Part shown: positions 55,403 through 64,000 of the stretch, one piece after another | Numbering within the stretch: position 1 is the stretch's first letter | How the letters are laid out: every line of letters begins with the position of its first letter | Source: JAXMAR01 sp046350295 | GTDB lineage: Bacteria > Planctomycetota > Planctomycetia > Gemmatales > Gemmataceae | Length of the DNA: 64,000 bases | Direction: 5' to 3' | Assembly: GCA_046350295.1 (NCBI GenBank) | Contig: JAXMAR010000020.1 | Coordinates: 1 to 64,000, forward strand | Translations under genes and position numbers: made by a program | Notes under the pieces: generated by a model | Told to the model about the DNA's origin: nothing | Seen by the model: the letters and a program-made list of their open reading frames with translations, nothing else | Database searches by the model: none

Positions 55403-57049
55403 ATGGACGTCTTCATGAAAGCACGGCGCGCCCACCCCTCCTGGGAGGAATGGGCCACGTTCGACTTGGGCCGCGCTTCGGACGACGCCTGGTCGGTCAT
55501 GGCGGAGCACCTGGAGACGTGCGAGTCCTGCAACAGCCTGATCGACACCGTGCCGCGGGATCATTTCGTGCGCGGCCTGTCCGCTCGCCCTGTCGCCGGC
55601 GGTACGGCCACCGGCGCGGCGGACGATTCGCTTGTTGACGCCGGCGCGGGCGACGTGCCGGCGGCGTTGAGGGGCCATCCGCGCTATCGTGTCCTCGAAC
55701 CGTTGGGCGCCGGCGGCATGGGGGCCGTTTTCAAGGCCGAGCACATCTTGCTGGGGCGCCTGGTGGCCCTCAAGGTGCTCCACCCGAATCAGCGCGGTCG
55801 CAAGGCGGCCGTCGAGCGCTTGGCCAGGGAAGTCAAGGCGCTGGCGCGACTGTCCCATCCGAACCTGGTGGCGGCGCTCGACGCCGAACAAAGCGGCGAC
55901 GCCCTGTTCGTCGTCATGGAGTATGTCGAGGGTGAAACGCTCGACCGCATCATCCGCCGCAGCCGGACCCTTCCCTTCACGCTTGCCTGCGACTGGATTG
56001 GTCAGGCGACGCTCGGTCTGCAATATGCCTTCGAGCACGGACTCGTCCATCGCGACCTCAAGCCCTCCAACCTCCTTGTCACGCCTCAAGGCCAGGTCAA
56101 GATTGTCGACTTCGGCCTCGCCCGCCTGATCGACGAGGACAACGCCGGCTCGGCGCAGACTCCCGACGACGCCATCGTCGGTACGCCCGCCTATACCGCT
56201 CCCGAGCAAGCGCGGACACCGAAGGCCGCCGACATCCGCGCCGATCTCTATAGCCTCGGCTGCACCTGGTACGAGATGTTGACCGGGCAGCCCCCGTTCT
56301 CCGGCGCCACCGCCCTGGAGCAATTGCTCGCTCATCAGGACCAATCTCCTCGCCCCGTCACGCAATGGCGCTCGGACGTCCCCACCGCCGTGGATGCGGT
56401 TTTCGCTCGACTCTTAGCGAAGGACCCCTCGGGCCGCTTCGGCACGCCGGAAGAGTTCCTGCAAACGTTGCGCGGTCTGGAGGAGACGTCGCCACGCCCA
56501 TCGCCGGCGCGCAATTCCTCGCGAAGGCCCTTGCTGGTGATGGCCGGATTGGCCTTGGTGGTTCTCATTCTGCTTGGCGCTTGGCTCTGGCTTTGGGATC
56601 CGGATACCCGCGAGAGCCCTCCAGTCGTCGACAGCGAAGGCCCGAGCAAGGGAGCGAGGCCCACCGGAGAAAAGGGCTCCGAGATCGGCGCCAAGATATC
56701 CAGGGAAGGGGAAAAGGCCGCGCCGGACTCTCTCGGGATGTTCAACGGCGTTTGGGTTGGCGACGTGGCGACCGGGTTCCATGTCGTGATGGAGATCTCG
56801 ACAAACAACGACAGGGTCGAAGTGGCCGCGGCTTATTTCAACAAGAAGGGTAACTTCGCCGGGAACTTTGTCGCGCTCGACGCGGCGCTCAAGGACGGCG
56901 TTCTGACCTTCACCCAGACTTTCGTGAAGAAACCGGTGTCTACCTGGCGCAGCGGGAAGTTTCACACCCTCACGCTGGTGGACGACAACGTCCTGAAGTT
57001 CCGCTGGAAGGGGGGCGGAACGGAGGTCTTCAAGCGCATTCCGAATTAG
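55403..57049 (+). CDS. Receptor Ser/Thr kinase with anti-sigma-like N-terminus and extracytoplasmic novel domain
   Basis: A 548-residue transmembrane kinase from ATG 55403 (MDVFMKARRAHPSWEEW); ATG 55415 is possible. Residues about 10-45 contain AEHLETCESCNSLI, the H-x3-C-x2-C pattern of zinc-binding anti-sigma domains. The kinase domain (about 95-350) has LGAGGMGAVFKAE, VALKVLHPN, HRDLKPSN from H216, VDFGLARL and TAPEQART, all active-site residues present. One membrane helix (about 376-398, LLVMAGLALVVLILLGAWLW) follows. The outside part ends with a domain (MFNGVWVGDVATGFHVVMEI to LKFRWKGG) that copies the second domain of the preceding exported protein. It follows the ECF sigma and exported protein in order, which suggests that it senses at the envelope and acts on the sigma. 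Confidence 0.9.
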   Translation: MDVFMKARRAHPSWEEWATFDLGRASDDAWSVMAEHLETCESCNSLIDTVPRDHFVRGLSARPVAGGTATGAADDSLVDAGAGDVPAALRGHPRYRVLEPLGAGGMGAVFKAEHILLGRLVALKVLHPNQRGRKAAVERLAREVKALARLSHPNLVAALDAEQSGDALFVVMEYVEGETLDRIIRRSRTLPFTLACDWIGQATLGLQYAFEHGLVHRDLKPSNLLVTPQGQVKIVDFGLARLIDEDNAGSAQTPDDAIVGTPAYTAPEQARTPKAADIRADLYSLGCTWYEMLTGQPPFSGATALEQLLAHQDQSPRPVTQWRSDVPTAVDAVFARLLAKDPSGRFGTPEEFLQTLRGLEETSPRPSPARNSSRRPLLVMAGLALVVLILLGAWLWLWDPDTRESPPVVDSEGPSKGARPTGEKGSEIGAKISREGEKAAPDSLGMFNGVWVGDVATGFHVVMEISTNNDRVEVAAAYFNKKGNFAGNFVALDAALKDGVLTFTQTFVKKPVSTWRSGKFHTLTLVDDNVLKFRWKGGGTEVFKRIPN

Positions 57050-57076
57050 GCCTCCGAGAGCCGTGGCGCCGGCGGA

Positions 57077-57125
57077 TCAATACGCCTTCGCAAACACCAC
57101 CCACCACCCGCCCGCGCTCGGCTTC
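57077..57125 (-). repeat. Duplicate of the proS 3' end
   Basis: On the minus strand this reads KPSAGGWWVVFAKAY followed by TGA, matching the proS C-terminus KPSAGRVVFAKAY at 59703-59747. The DNA is similar over about 50 bases with a 6-base insertion. It lies 17 bases after the WD40 gene stop. Together with the real proS end it forms a direct repeat that brackets the WD40 gene. Confidence 0.7.
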
Positions 57126-57145
57126 GGGAGAGCTGGCCAAGATCG

Positions 57146-59599
57146 CTATCTTAATCGCCGCAGTACGGTTCGGGCTTCTTGGACAAGCCGAACCTCCGAG
57201 TCGCCTTCCGCCAGGTCACGAACGATCTCGATGGCCTCGCGGGTTCGCAGGCGTTCCAGCACTTCAAGGATGCGGAGCCAGCGGAGCCGTTCGGAGCCTG
57301 GCACAAGCTTACCTGGCTCGGTCCTCTCGACCAGTCGTGCAAGACGGCGCGTCGCTTCTAGGGACGTCGACCTTCTGAGCGCGTTCTCCAGAGCGGGAAA
57401 AGCAAGCTCCTGCAAGCGTTCGAGGTGTCGCGTGGCCTGTTCGCGCACCTTGAACTCCTCGCTTTGCAGGTCAGCGATGAGCTGCTCCATCTTCTCAACC
57501 GACGCCTTCTTCAGACTTGGCGCCGACGCTTTGATTCGACCCAGGGCGTCCTTGCCCATGACGAACGAGCAGATTGCGTCGTACGCCTGCGCGGCGTCGC
57601 CGCTGGCAAGGTCGTCCCAGGGAGCGCTTCCCCCCTCCTTGTCAGGGCGCGGCGCGGTGAGGTCCCAGAGAACGATCGTCGTATCGCGGCTCGCGGACGC
57701 CAGCTTCGTCCCATCCGGCGAGAACGCCAGGCCAAGCACATGGCCCGTATGGCCACGAAAACGCCGGCGTTCGCCGCCGGTCGCGGTTTCGTAAAGATGC
57801 ACGACCCCTTCCTTGTCGCCCAGCGCCAGGCTACGGCCATCGGGCGAGAAGAACAGGGGCCATTCGATCCCGACACCCCAGCCGCCGCGCTCACCGAACT
57901 TCGAGAGTCGCTTGCCGGTGGCCGCCTCATAGAGTGCGACTTCACCAAATATATGCGCCGTCGCAATCATCTTGCCGTCTGGGGAGAAAGCGATGGAATC
58001 CCCCGGATCGCTGATACTGAGCGACACCATCCCTGTCTCGGGATTCCAAATCGTGAGACTCTCGCCGGTCGCGATGCCCTTTCCATCCGGATGGAACACG
58101 ATGGCGCGTTTGGACGACGCCTCGCTTCGCACTCCAACCTCGCGGCACACTTCGCCCTTGTCGATGTCCCAAAGAAGGAGCAGCGGGAGTGGGGGAGTAG
58201 ATTTCTCGCCCACCGTGGCGATCGTCTTTCCATCGGGCGCGAGTCGCATATGGAACGTGCGTTTGGGGCCGCTGAAGATGCGCACTCGTTTCCCACTTGC
58301 CATGTCCCAGACTTCGGGTGTCTCGCCGTAGGCCTGCAGGACGAGTTGTTTGTCGCCGGGGAGAAAGGCCAAGCGCTCGGCCGACGTGCCCGATTCGCCC
58401 AGCTTGCCGATATGCTTGCCCTTCCCGTCCCAGAGCATGACGTCGTCGTTTCCGCCGGACGCGATCCGTTTTCCGTCGCTCGAGAAGGCGACGGCGTTGA
58501 CCGCTTTGCGATGGCTTTCGCGCGGGCTGAGCAAGCGGCCGGAGGCGGTCTCCCATACCACCGCCACGTTCCCATCCATGGCCGCGATCCTATCGCCGTC
58601 CGGCGCGATGGCGGCGTTCACAAAATGGTTGCGCGGACTCCAAAACTCGCGCAGCTTTTCTCCCGTGGTAACCCGCCACAAGCAGACTTGATCTGAACTC
58701 AGCGAGAGCAAGGTAACGCCGTCGGGCAAGAAGCAGACACTGCGCACGGGCCCTTCGTGGGCCCCAAGCTTACGTGCCAGTCTCCCAGTTTTCATGTCCC
58801 AAAGGATGACGGACCGGTCCACGCTCCCGCTGGCCAGGATGCTGCCGTCTCCTGAGAACGCGGCGCACAAGGGGCTTTCCGCGTGGCCTCGGAGGCGCCA
58901 GCGTGCCAGGCCGGTCGCCCGGTTCCACACGACGATGGTCTCCTCCGCGTCGAGACAGGCAAAGCTCTTGCCCGCCCTGTCCAGCGCGATGAAGCGCGGG
59001 CGGGTCTCTCCGAGTTCGAATTCCGCCACCTGCTTGCCCGTTGCAATGTCGTGCCAGCGAATGCCGCGGAACCGTTTTGCGTCGTGGCTGCGCTCCTCCG
59101 AACCGTCCTCGACGAAGGGAAGCGCCACCGTCGTGCCGTCTGCCGATAGGGCGATGGGTCGCACCTCGTTGCGCACATTGACACCGATGATCTCGCGGCC
59201 GAAGGGCGGCCGCCCAATGCAATGCCTGCGTTTTCCGGTTGCGCGATCGATCAGATAGACGGCTGGCGTGTATGTGCCGGCGCCGACGAGCGTTTTTCCG
59301 TCCGCGGAGAAGTCAATCGATTTGAGGCTGTCGCCAGGATTGGGAAAGCGCGCAATCTCCTTCCCCGTGAACGCGTCCCAAAAACGTATGTCGCCTGCGG
59401 CCGTGGCAAGAATCTTGCCATCGGGAGAGAAAGCGATCGCTGTGGGATGCCCCTCATGCCAAAACCGCTGCGTTCCCATGCGAGCCAGGGCTAGCGCAGG
59501 GAGAGGATCGCCAAACGCATCGGCTGCCGGAGCGGGTTCGCTCCCGGCGAGCGCCGGCGGGACAAGGAGGACGAGAGCTTGAAGAGCACCGACAATCAA
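57146..59599 (-). CDS. Exported WD40-repeat protein with helical C-terminus
   Basis: A protein of 817 residues starting from TTG 59599, supported by GGAGGCGCGTC directly before it and a stop (TAA) nine codons upstream with no ATG. The start IVGALQALVLLVPPALAG is a signal peptide. Residues about 45-650 hold about 12-14 WD40-type blades (IAFSPDGKILATAAGDIRFW, FSGDGSILASGSVDRSVILW, LAFSPDGTKLASASRDTTIV). The last 160 residues are helical (SGDAAQAYDAICSFV, MEQLIADLQSEEFKVREQAT, LEATRRLARLVER), a tail seen on many planctomycete WD40 proteins. It lies between proS and the receptor kinase and is bracketed by copies of the proS 3' end. Function unknown. Confidence 0.86.
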   Translation of the reverse strand: MIVGALQALVLLVPPALAGSEPAPAADAFGDPLPALALARMGTQRFWHEGHPTAIAFSPDGKILATAAGDIRFWDAFTGKEIARFPNPGDSLKSIDFSADGKTLVGAGTYTPAVYLIDRATGKRRHCIGRPPFGREIIGVNVRNEVRPIALSADGTTVALPFVEDGSEERSHDAKRFRGIRWHDIATGKQVAEFELGETRPRFIALDRAGKSFACLDAEETIVVWNRATGLARWRLRGHAESPLCAAFSGDGSILASGSVDRSVILWDMKTGRLARKLGAHEGPVRSVCFLPDGVTLLSLSSDQVCLWRVTTGEKLREFWSPRNHFVNAAIAPDGDRIAAMDGNVAVVWETASGRLLSPRESHRKAVNAVAFSSDGKRIASGGNDDVMLWDGKGKHIGKLGESGTSAERLAFLPGDKQLVLQAYGETPEVWDMASGKRVRIFSGPKRTFHMRLAPDGKTIATVGEKSTPPLPLLLLWDIDKGEVCREVGVRSEASSKRAIVFHPDGKGIATGESLTIWNPETGMVSLSISDPGDSIAFSPDGKMIATAHIFGEVALYEAATGKRLSKFGERGGWGVGIEWPLFFSPDGRSLALGDKEGVVHLYETATGGERRRFRGHTGHVLGLAFSPDGTKLASASRDTTIVLWDLTAPRPDKEGGSAPWDDLASGDAAQAYDAICSFVMGKDALGRIKASAPSLKKASVEKMEQLIADLQSEEFKVREQATRHLERLQELAFPALENALRRSTSLEATRRLARLVERTEPGKLVPGSERLRWLRILEVLERLRTREAIEIVRDLAEGDSEVRLVQEARTVLRRLR

Positions 59600-59702
59600 G
59601 ACGCGCCTCCGTCCTCTTACGGGTTACGCGCTTTTGGAAGTGGCCATTGTGCAAAGACGAACGCGGCCTCTGAATCTCACGGTGGTTTTCGCTGGGACCG
59701 AA

Positions 59703-61223
59703 TCAATAAGCTTTCGCGAACACCACCCGTCCCGCACTCGGCTTGCCGGTCACCATGCACTTGCCCGTCTCCGGCTTGCGGTTCGAGGGGATGCAGCGGA
59801 TGGTCGCCTTGGTCTCGGTGGCGATCTTGTCTTCGGTTTCGCGCGTGCCGTCCCAGTGGGCCCAGTGGTAGCCGCCGGGCTCTTCGACGAGCTTCTTGAA
59901 GTCGTCGTAGCTGTTGACTTCGTGGCTATTCTCGTCGCGGAACTTCTTCGCTTTCTCGAAGAGGCTTTTCTGCATGTCCTTGAGGGCGGCGGCGACGCGG
60001 GCCGGCGCGTCGGCGAGGGGCACGCCCATCTCCTTGCCTTCCTTGCCGGGGCGGTCGCGGCGGGCAAGGACGCAGGCGTTCTTTTCGAGATCTTTGGGGC
60101 CGATCTCGATGCGGATGGGCACGCCTTTGACCTCCCATTCGGCGAACTTGAAGCCAGGCTGGTACTGGTCCCGGTCGTCCACCTTGACGCGGATCGGCTC
60201 GTAGTTGTACCAGGGATCGGGGGGCAGCGCCTGCATCGCCTCGCCCAGCTTGCGCGCGGCGGCGACAGTCGCGGCCTTCTCCTCGTCCTTGCGGTAGATG
60301 GGGACGATGGCGACGTGGATCGGCGCCAGCCGCGGCGGCAGTACCAGGCCTTGATCGTCCGAATGCGTCATGATGAGGCCGCCGACGAGGCGGGTCGAGA
60401 CGCCCCAGCTTGTGGCCCAAGCGTATTCGAGCTTGCCGGCGGCGCTCTGGAACTGGACGTCGAAGGCCTTCGCGAAGTTCTGGCCAAGAAAGTGACTCGT
60501 GCCCGCTTGCAGCGCACGCTTGTCCTGCATCATCGCCTCGATGCAAACGGTGTAAACGGCGCCCGGAAACTTCTGGCCATCGCTTTTGGGCCCCGTCAGC
60601 ACGGGCATCGCCATCCATTCCTCGGCGAACGTCCGGTAGAGTTCGAGGATCTTCGCAGTCTCCTCCTCGGCCTCGGCCTGCGTCGCGTGTGCGGTGTGCC
60701 CTTCCTGCCAAAGGAACTCGGCGGTACGAAGAAAGAGGCGGGTGCGCATCTCCCAGCGGACGACATTGGCCCACTGATTGATGAGCAGCGGCAGATCGCG
60801 GTAGCTCTGGATCCAGTTCTTGTAGGTGTTCCAGATGATCGTCTCGGATGTGGGCCGGATGATCAGCATTTCTTCGTCGCCAAGCTTGGCGTTGGGATCG
60901 GGCATGAGGCCCTTGCCGTCCGGCTTGGCGATGAGGCGGTGGTGCGTGACGACAGCGCATTCCTTGGCGAAGCCTTCGACGTGCTCCGCTTCCTTCTCGA
61001 GGAAACGCTTGGGGATGAAGAGCGGGAAATAGGCGTTGACGTGCCCCGTGTCCTTGAACATGCGATCGAGGGCGGACTGCATTTTCTCCCAGATGGCGTA
61101 GCCGTGCGGCTTGATGACCATGCAGCCGCGGACGTCGGAGTTCTCGGCGAGCCCGGCCTGGTTGACGATATCCAGGTACCACTGGGAGTAATCGTCGGCG
61201 CGCTTGGTGATCTTCTCGGCCAT
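59703..61223 (-). CDS. proS: Prolyl-tRNA synthetase ProS (archaeal/eukaryotic-like type)
   Basis: Charges tRNA(Pro) with proline. The 506-residue protein is the shorter form without the bacterial editing insertion. It starts MAEKITKRADDYSQWYLDIV and shows KPHGYAIWEKMQSALDRMF, then motif 2 (NVVRWEMRTRLFLRTAEFLW), GTSHFLGQNFAKAFDV and motif 3 (GVSTRLVGGLIMTHSDDQG). The C-terminal part has the zinc-domain-like end, IRCIPSNRKPETGKCMVTGK, and the terminal Tyr typical of this form. The last 45 bases are duplicated after the WD40 gene. A small gene is divergent from it. Confidence 0.95.
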   Translation of the reverse strand: MAEKITKRADDYSQWYLDIVNQAGLAENSDVRGCMVIKPHGYAIWEKMQSALDRMFKDTGHVNAYFPLFIPKRFLEKEAEHVEGFAKECAVVTHHRLIAKPDGKGLMPDPNAKLGDEEMLIIRPTSETIIWNTYKNWIQSYRDLPLLINQWANVVRWEMRTRLFLRTAEFLWQEGHTAHATQAEAEEETAKILELYRTFAEEWMAMPVLTGPKSDGQKFPGAVYTVCIEAMMQDKRALQAGTSHFLGQNFAKAFDVQFQSAAGKLEYAWATSWGVSTRLVGGLIMTHSDDQGLVLPPRLAPIHVAIVPIYRKDEEKAATVAAARKLGEAMQALPPDPWYNYEPIRVKVDDRDQYQPGFKFAEWEVKGVPIRIEIGPKDLEKNACVLARRDRPGKEGKEMGVPLADAPARVAAALKDMQKSLFEKAKKFRDENSHEVNSYDDFKKLVEEPGGYHWAHWDGTRETEDKIATETKATIRCIPSNRKPETGKCMVTGKPSAGRVVFAKAY

Positions 61224-61344
61224 GAGGGGAACGGCTCCTGTGCGTGTTGTTTTTGTTGATTCTATAAAGAAACGACAGGGGCTATCGGACGGGGTTCACA
61301 GGCGAGCCGGGCGGCGTCAGCCCCCGCAGGCGGGAGGAACGGCG

Positions 61345-61725
61345 ATGGCCGAAGACATCTCCCTCGATCAGGTCCCGGAGAAAGCGCGGCATCTCCTCGC
61401 GGTCATCAAGGCGTTCGGCCGCGATCCGTTCGTCGAGCGGCATTTCTATCAGGTGACGCAGATGTCCCTGAACACGAGCCTGGGGGAAAAAGCGGAGTTT
61501 TTCGCGTTGGAGTTCCGTGTGGGGAAGAACGCGGTGCTGATCTGGAACGATGCTCAGGGCCGCTGGCGGGCGGGGAAGTGGCTGACACTGCCCGTGGAAC
61601 AGGCGGCGCTCACGTCGGCGGCCGGATTTGGGGCCGACTATTTCAACGGGGTATACGACTACGGCGCCTTTGAGGAGGCGTTGCGCTTCACCGCGGCGAC
61701 TATCCCAGTGTCCGGGGCGTCGTAA
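61345..61725 (+). CDS. Hypothetical protein
   Basis: A 126-residue cytoplasmic protein that I do not recognise. ATG 61345 (MAEDISLDQVPEKARHLLAV) follows GGGAGGAACGGCG, a strong ribosome site. The N-terminal half is helical; the middle has NTSLGEKAEFFALEFRVGKN and LIWNDAQGRWRAGKWLTLPV. The end is GADYFNGVYDYGAFEEALRF. It is divergent from proS and converges with the decayed cytochrome gene 10 bases later. The length and site quality support it. Confidence 0.68.
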   Translation: MAEDISLDQVPEKARHLLAVIKAFGRDPFVERHFYQVTQMSLNTSLGEKAEFFALEFRVGKNAVLIWNDAQGRWRAGKWLTLPVEQAALTSAAGFGADYFNGVYDYGAFEEALRFTAATIPVSGAS

Positions 61726-61735
61726 CCCCGACGCC

Positions 61736-63252
61736 TTACGGGGTGGGGCTCGCCTCTTCCGCGAGGATCCGCCGCCACGCCGTTGTCGTCGCCTCCGCGT
61801 CGCGGCCCGTCAACCCGCGGAGCGCCCGCAGGGCCGCCAGCTGATAAGGCGTGCGGTATTCTGCCCCTTGCTTCGCGCGCCACGCCTCGTACGCCGCGAT
61901 ATCCTCCGCCGACACCGCCCGTTCCCGCACCAGGAAATCGAAGCGCTGCGCGTCCGGCCAGGGCGCCGCGTCCTTGACTGGCTGCATCAGCGAGAAGTCT
62001 TGCCGCAGATAGGTCGCGTCGGCCCGAACGACGATATCAGGCGAGGACGAGCGATCATAGCCGCTGAACGGCCCCGGCAACGGCTGATTCGGGCTGGGAA
62101 CGGAGCCGACGACGACGCCCGGAGAAGCGGAACGCGTCATTGCCTCGCCGGCGGGGTTGCCCGGTGCATGGCAGGTCAGGCAGTTACGGTGATGGTTGAG
62201 CCGGACGACCTCGCGCACGACCGTCTTTTTCTGTCCTGCGATCACTTTCGGCGCCGGCGCTCGCGGGTCGGCTTCATCGAGCATGTCGGCGAGAAGGGGC
62301 GCCAGGTCTTTTCGCTCCAGGCGAACGACGGCGGTTGCGGCATTCTGGACGATGCTGGGCCAGGGATAGCGCAGGCCGTGAATGAGAACAGTGGTATAGT
62401 CCTTGGCGGGGCGCGTCTTGAGTGCGTTGAGGGCGGCGTCGCGCACGTCTTCCTCGGCGGAGAAGACGGCGAGCCGGGCGAGCGCCTTGGTGGTCTCCGC
62501 GTGTTCGAGCGCGTCCAGGTGCTTGATCAGGCCCAGGCGTAGCGTCTTGGGGGCAGGACCGAGGATCTGCATCAGGGCGTGCGGAAGGTCTGGGCGGGAA
62601 TCAGGTCGGCGGCGATAGAGCTGTCCGCGGGCATGCGACCGGGCCGCGCCTCGTGCTGCGACCAGAACGTCTTTGGCAAGGCCTACCCTGTCGGGGCCTC
62701 TGGAAAGGACAAGTCGGATCGAGTCCACATGGTGCGTGAAGGCGACGCCGCGGTCCTTGCTCAAGCGGCAGGCCGCCGAGGAGGAACGGAAGACCGGCGA
62801 GGTCGGGACGAGTCTTGAGCAGCTCCTTCATGAACTGATCCGTCCCTCGGGAGTTGACGCTGATCTTGGCGATGCCGAACGCGGTCGTTCGTGCATGTCG
62901 TTGTCTCGCCATTCTTCAGCGCAGGAAACGCGTCGCGCTGCTCTTCGGCGGGGAGCGAGCATCGAGGTCGCTCAAACCGACCCGGTCCTGGAGCGATGGG
63001 CGCCTTCGAAGCGGATCTCGGGGACCTTGGCGAGATCGTCGACGAGCCAGGGCAGGAGGCGCTTCGATCTCCGGCGGCGTCGGCAGCAGGTCTGGGCGAG
63101 CGGCGTGGCCGGGTCAATCGTGAACGTGAGCCGCTTGAGGGGAAGGAGGATTTTCGCCGCGGCTTGCGGCGGCTGGCGCCGCCGGCACATGCTGCCCGAT
63201 CGCCACATAGGCGAGCGTCAATACACCGAACGATGCCGCCGCGTGTCGTGTC
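61736..63252 (-). pseudogene. Decayed exported cytochrome c / HEAT-repeat gene
   Basis: The 3' part (about 340 codons, ending at 61736) is intact: HEAT-like repeats (AETTKALARLAVFSAEEDVR, VRDAALNALKTRPAKDYTTV) and one haem site CLTCHAPGNPAG, then a domain with SSPDIVVRADATYLRQDF and QRFDFLVRERAVSAEDIA. The 5' part is broken. The start MTRHAAASFGVLTLAYVA at 63252 is followed within about 500 bases by at least five frame changes, passing between KILLPLKRLTFTIDPATPLA, DLLPTPPEIEAP, WLVDDLAKVPEIRFE, APIAPGPG and FMKELLKTRPDLAGLPFLLG. Together they make a coherent protein of about 500 residues, so it was a real gene. Decay or poor sequence quality are both possible. Confidence 0.78.
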
Positions 63253-63339
63253 ATGATCGCCTCCCAGTATTGCCCGAGCCGTTCCTCTCATGACGATTGA
63301 GGAGGCGAATGGTTTTCGGGCCGCCGGGAACCCCACAAT

Positions 63340-63900
63340 AGCCGCATGGTACGTCCTGACGAATCGGAGATAGCCGATTCATGCTGCACTCAGCTTGCGG
63401 TGAAAGTCCTGTCGCGGTAGGCGCCGGCTGCCGCGTAGCAGGTCCCGGACGCAAGGGAGACCTTGGCGGGTCTGAGGGATGTCAAGAGCCCGTATGGAGT
63501 CGTAATGACCTCATGGCGGGGAGCAAGTTCGCAGGCCCAGCGTTAGCGAACCCTACAGCCTCGTGATATAAGAACCCGAAAGGTCGAGGGCCGAGCCGCT
63601 CATGTCACGGCGAAGGCAAGAGACTGCACCTGTTAGAATGTCCGGAGGGGTGCAGGACACTCGCGGGGTAGAGGAGGGCATGTGAACACAGCTTGCGAAC
63701 AGGAGAGACCCGTCCCGGCGGCCCACGTTGGGCGATGGCGGCTCCTATAAGCCGATGGCGAAGGGGAGTCGTGTCGGGCGGGAGTCCGAGGGGTTCGTAG
63801 TATCGTCGAAGCCGGCGAAAGCCGGTGGAGGGAAGGGACCCTGCTTTGGTCACGATGCGCACGGAGGTAGCTGGCGAGGGCATGGTCCAAAAGGACCCAA
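63340..63900 (+). ncRNA. Group II intron, 5' ribozyme part (left end approximate)
   Basis: The sequence before the maturase frame has the look of bacterial group II intron domains I-IV: CTTGCGGTGAAAGTCCTGTC near 63397, GCAGGTCCCGGACGCAAGGG near 63440, GGTCGAGGGCCGAGCC near 63583 and GGAGTCCGAGGGGTTCGTAG near 63781, the last a highly recurrent string in such introns. The 5' splice site was not placed with confidence. It lies upstream of the decayed cytochrome gene. The rest lies beyond the window. Confidence 0.7.
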
Positions 63901-64000
63901 CTACCCCATGACAAAGTGCGAGAACTCCAACGCAGTCTGTTCACGGCAGCCAAGCGGCATCGGGAGCGACGCTTTCACGCTTGCACGACCGATCTGGCGG
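63871..64000 (+). pseudogene. Group II intron reverse transcriptase/maturase, 5' end, frame damaged
   Basis: From 63871 the frame reads LPHDKVRELQRSLFTAAKRH and RERRFHA, the N-terminus typical of group II intron maturases. After that the expected LYDRIWR-type sequence is only reached by adding one base near 63980 and another near 63990, so the reading frame is damaged. The gene runs out of the window. No start codon is clear in this frame; an ATG at 63882 is in another frame. Confidence 0.65.

Noticed and set aside
57425..61259. Long plus-strand frames opposite the WD40 gene and proS
   Set aside because: Codon-bias shadows of confirmed minus-strand genes.

Overview
The window looks like a piece of a planctomycete chromosome, closest in style to Gemmataceae. 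The reasons are the high GC content, five DUF1501 proteins, several Ser/Thr protein kinases of planctomycete architecture (one beside an ECF sigma factor), WD40 and tricorn-type propeller proteins, and an FG-GAP protein whose N-terminus carries the LEDRTVP motif of planctomycete exported proteins. No rRNA, tRNA or CRISPR array was seen.

Layout. 68-5673 (minus) is a run folE, membrane protein, zinc-ribbon protein, GlcD/Fe-S fusion oxidoreductase, moaD, moaE. 5848-9136 holds small zinc-ribbon and membrane proteins with rsmE. 9290-12616 is a tricorn-like protease. 12.75-14.9 kb is a repeat-rich scar: a truncated copy of the regulator that lies intact-but-for-one-stop at 14.9-16.3 kb, a 137-bp tandem repeat with nested hairpins, and REP/RAYT-style palindromes. 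16.3-24.2 kb carries a receiver-like protein, a DUF1501 protein, a frameshifted hybrid histidine kinase with an ethylene-receptor-like sensor, glutamine-dependent NAD+ synthase, a bifunctional-nuclease-family protein and a PP2C phosphatase. 24.3-37.6 kb has a HAD hydrolase, an amino-acid permease, three DUF1501 proteins, a large FG-GAP exported protein and a DUF4349 lipoprotein. 38.1-45.98 kb has a kinase, a secretin-like exported protein, a lipoprotein, a frameshifted aconitase and a MASE1 sensor. 46.0-53.7 kb has a DUF1501 protein, DUF1805, two exported amidohydrolases, a zinc-ribbon kinase, an MBL hydrolase and a nucleotidyltransferase. 53.8-61.7 kb has ECF sigma, exported protein, receptor kinase, WD40 protein and proS. 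61.7-63.3 kb is a decayed cytochrome c gene, followed to the window end by the 5' part of a group II intron.

The best candidate for an undescribed system is 53829-57049. An ECF sigma factor precedes an exported protein made of two copies of an unrecognised domain of about 100 residues. Next comes a receptor Ser/Thr kinase with an N-terminal anti-sigma-like zinc motif and, outside the membrane, a close copy of the same domain. I infer an envelope-sensing circuit. The following WD40 gene is flanked by two copies of the proS 3' end, as if it had been inserted there.

Several genes carry apparent indels or a stop (7531, 15743, about 19133, about 42807, and many after 62750). These may be real decay or assembly errors, so each is reported separately.
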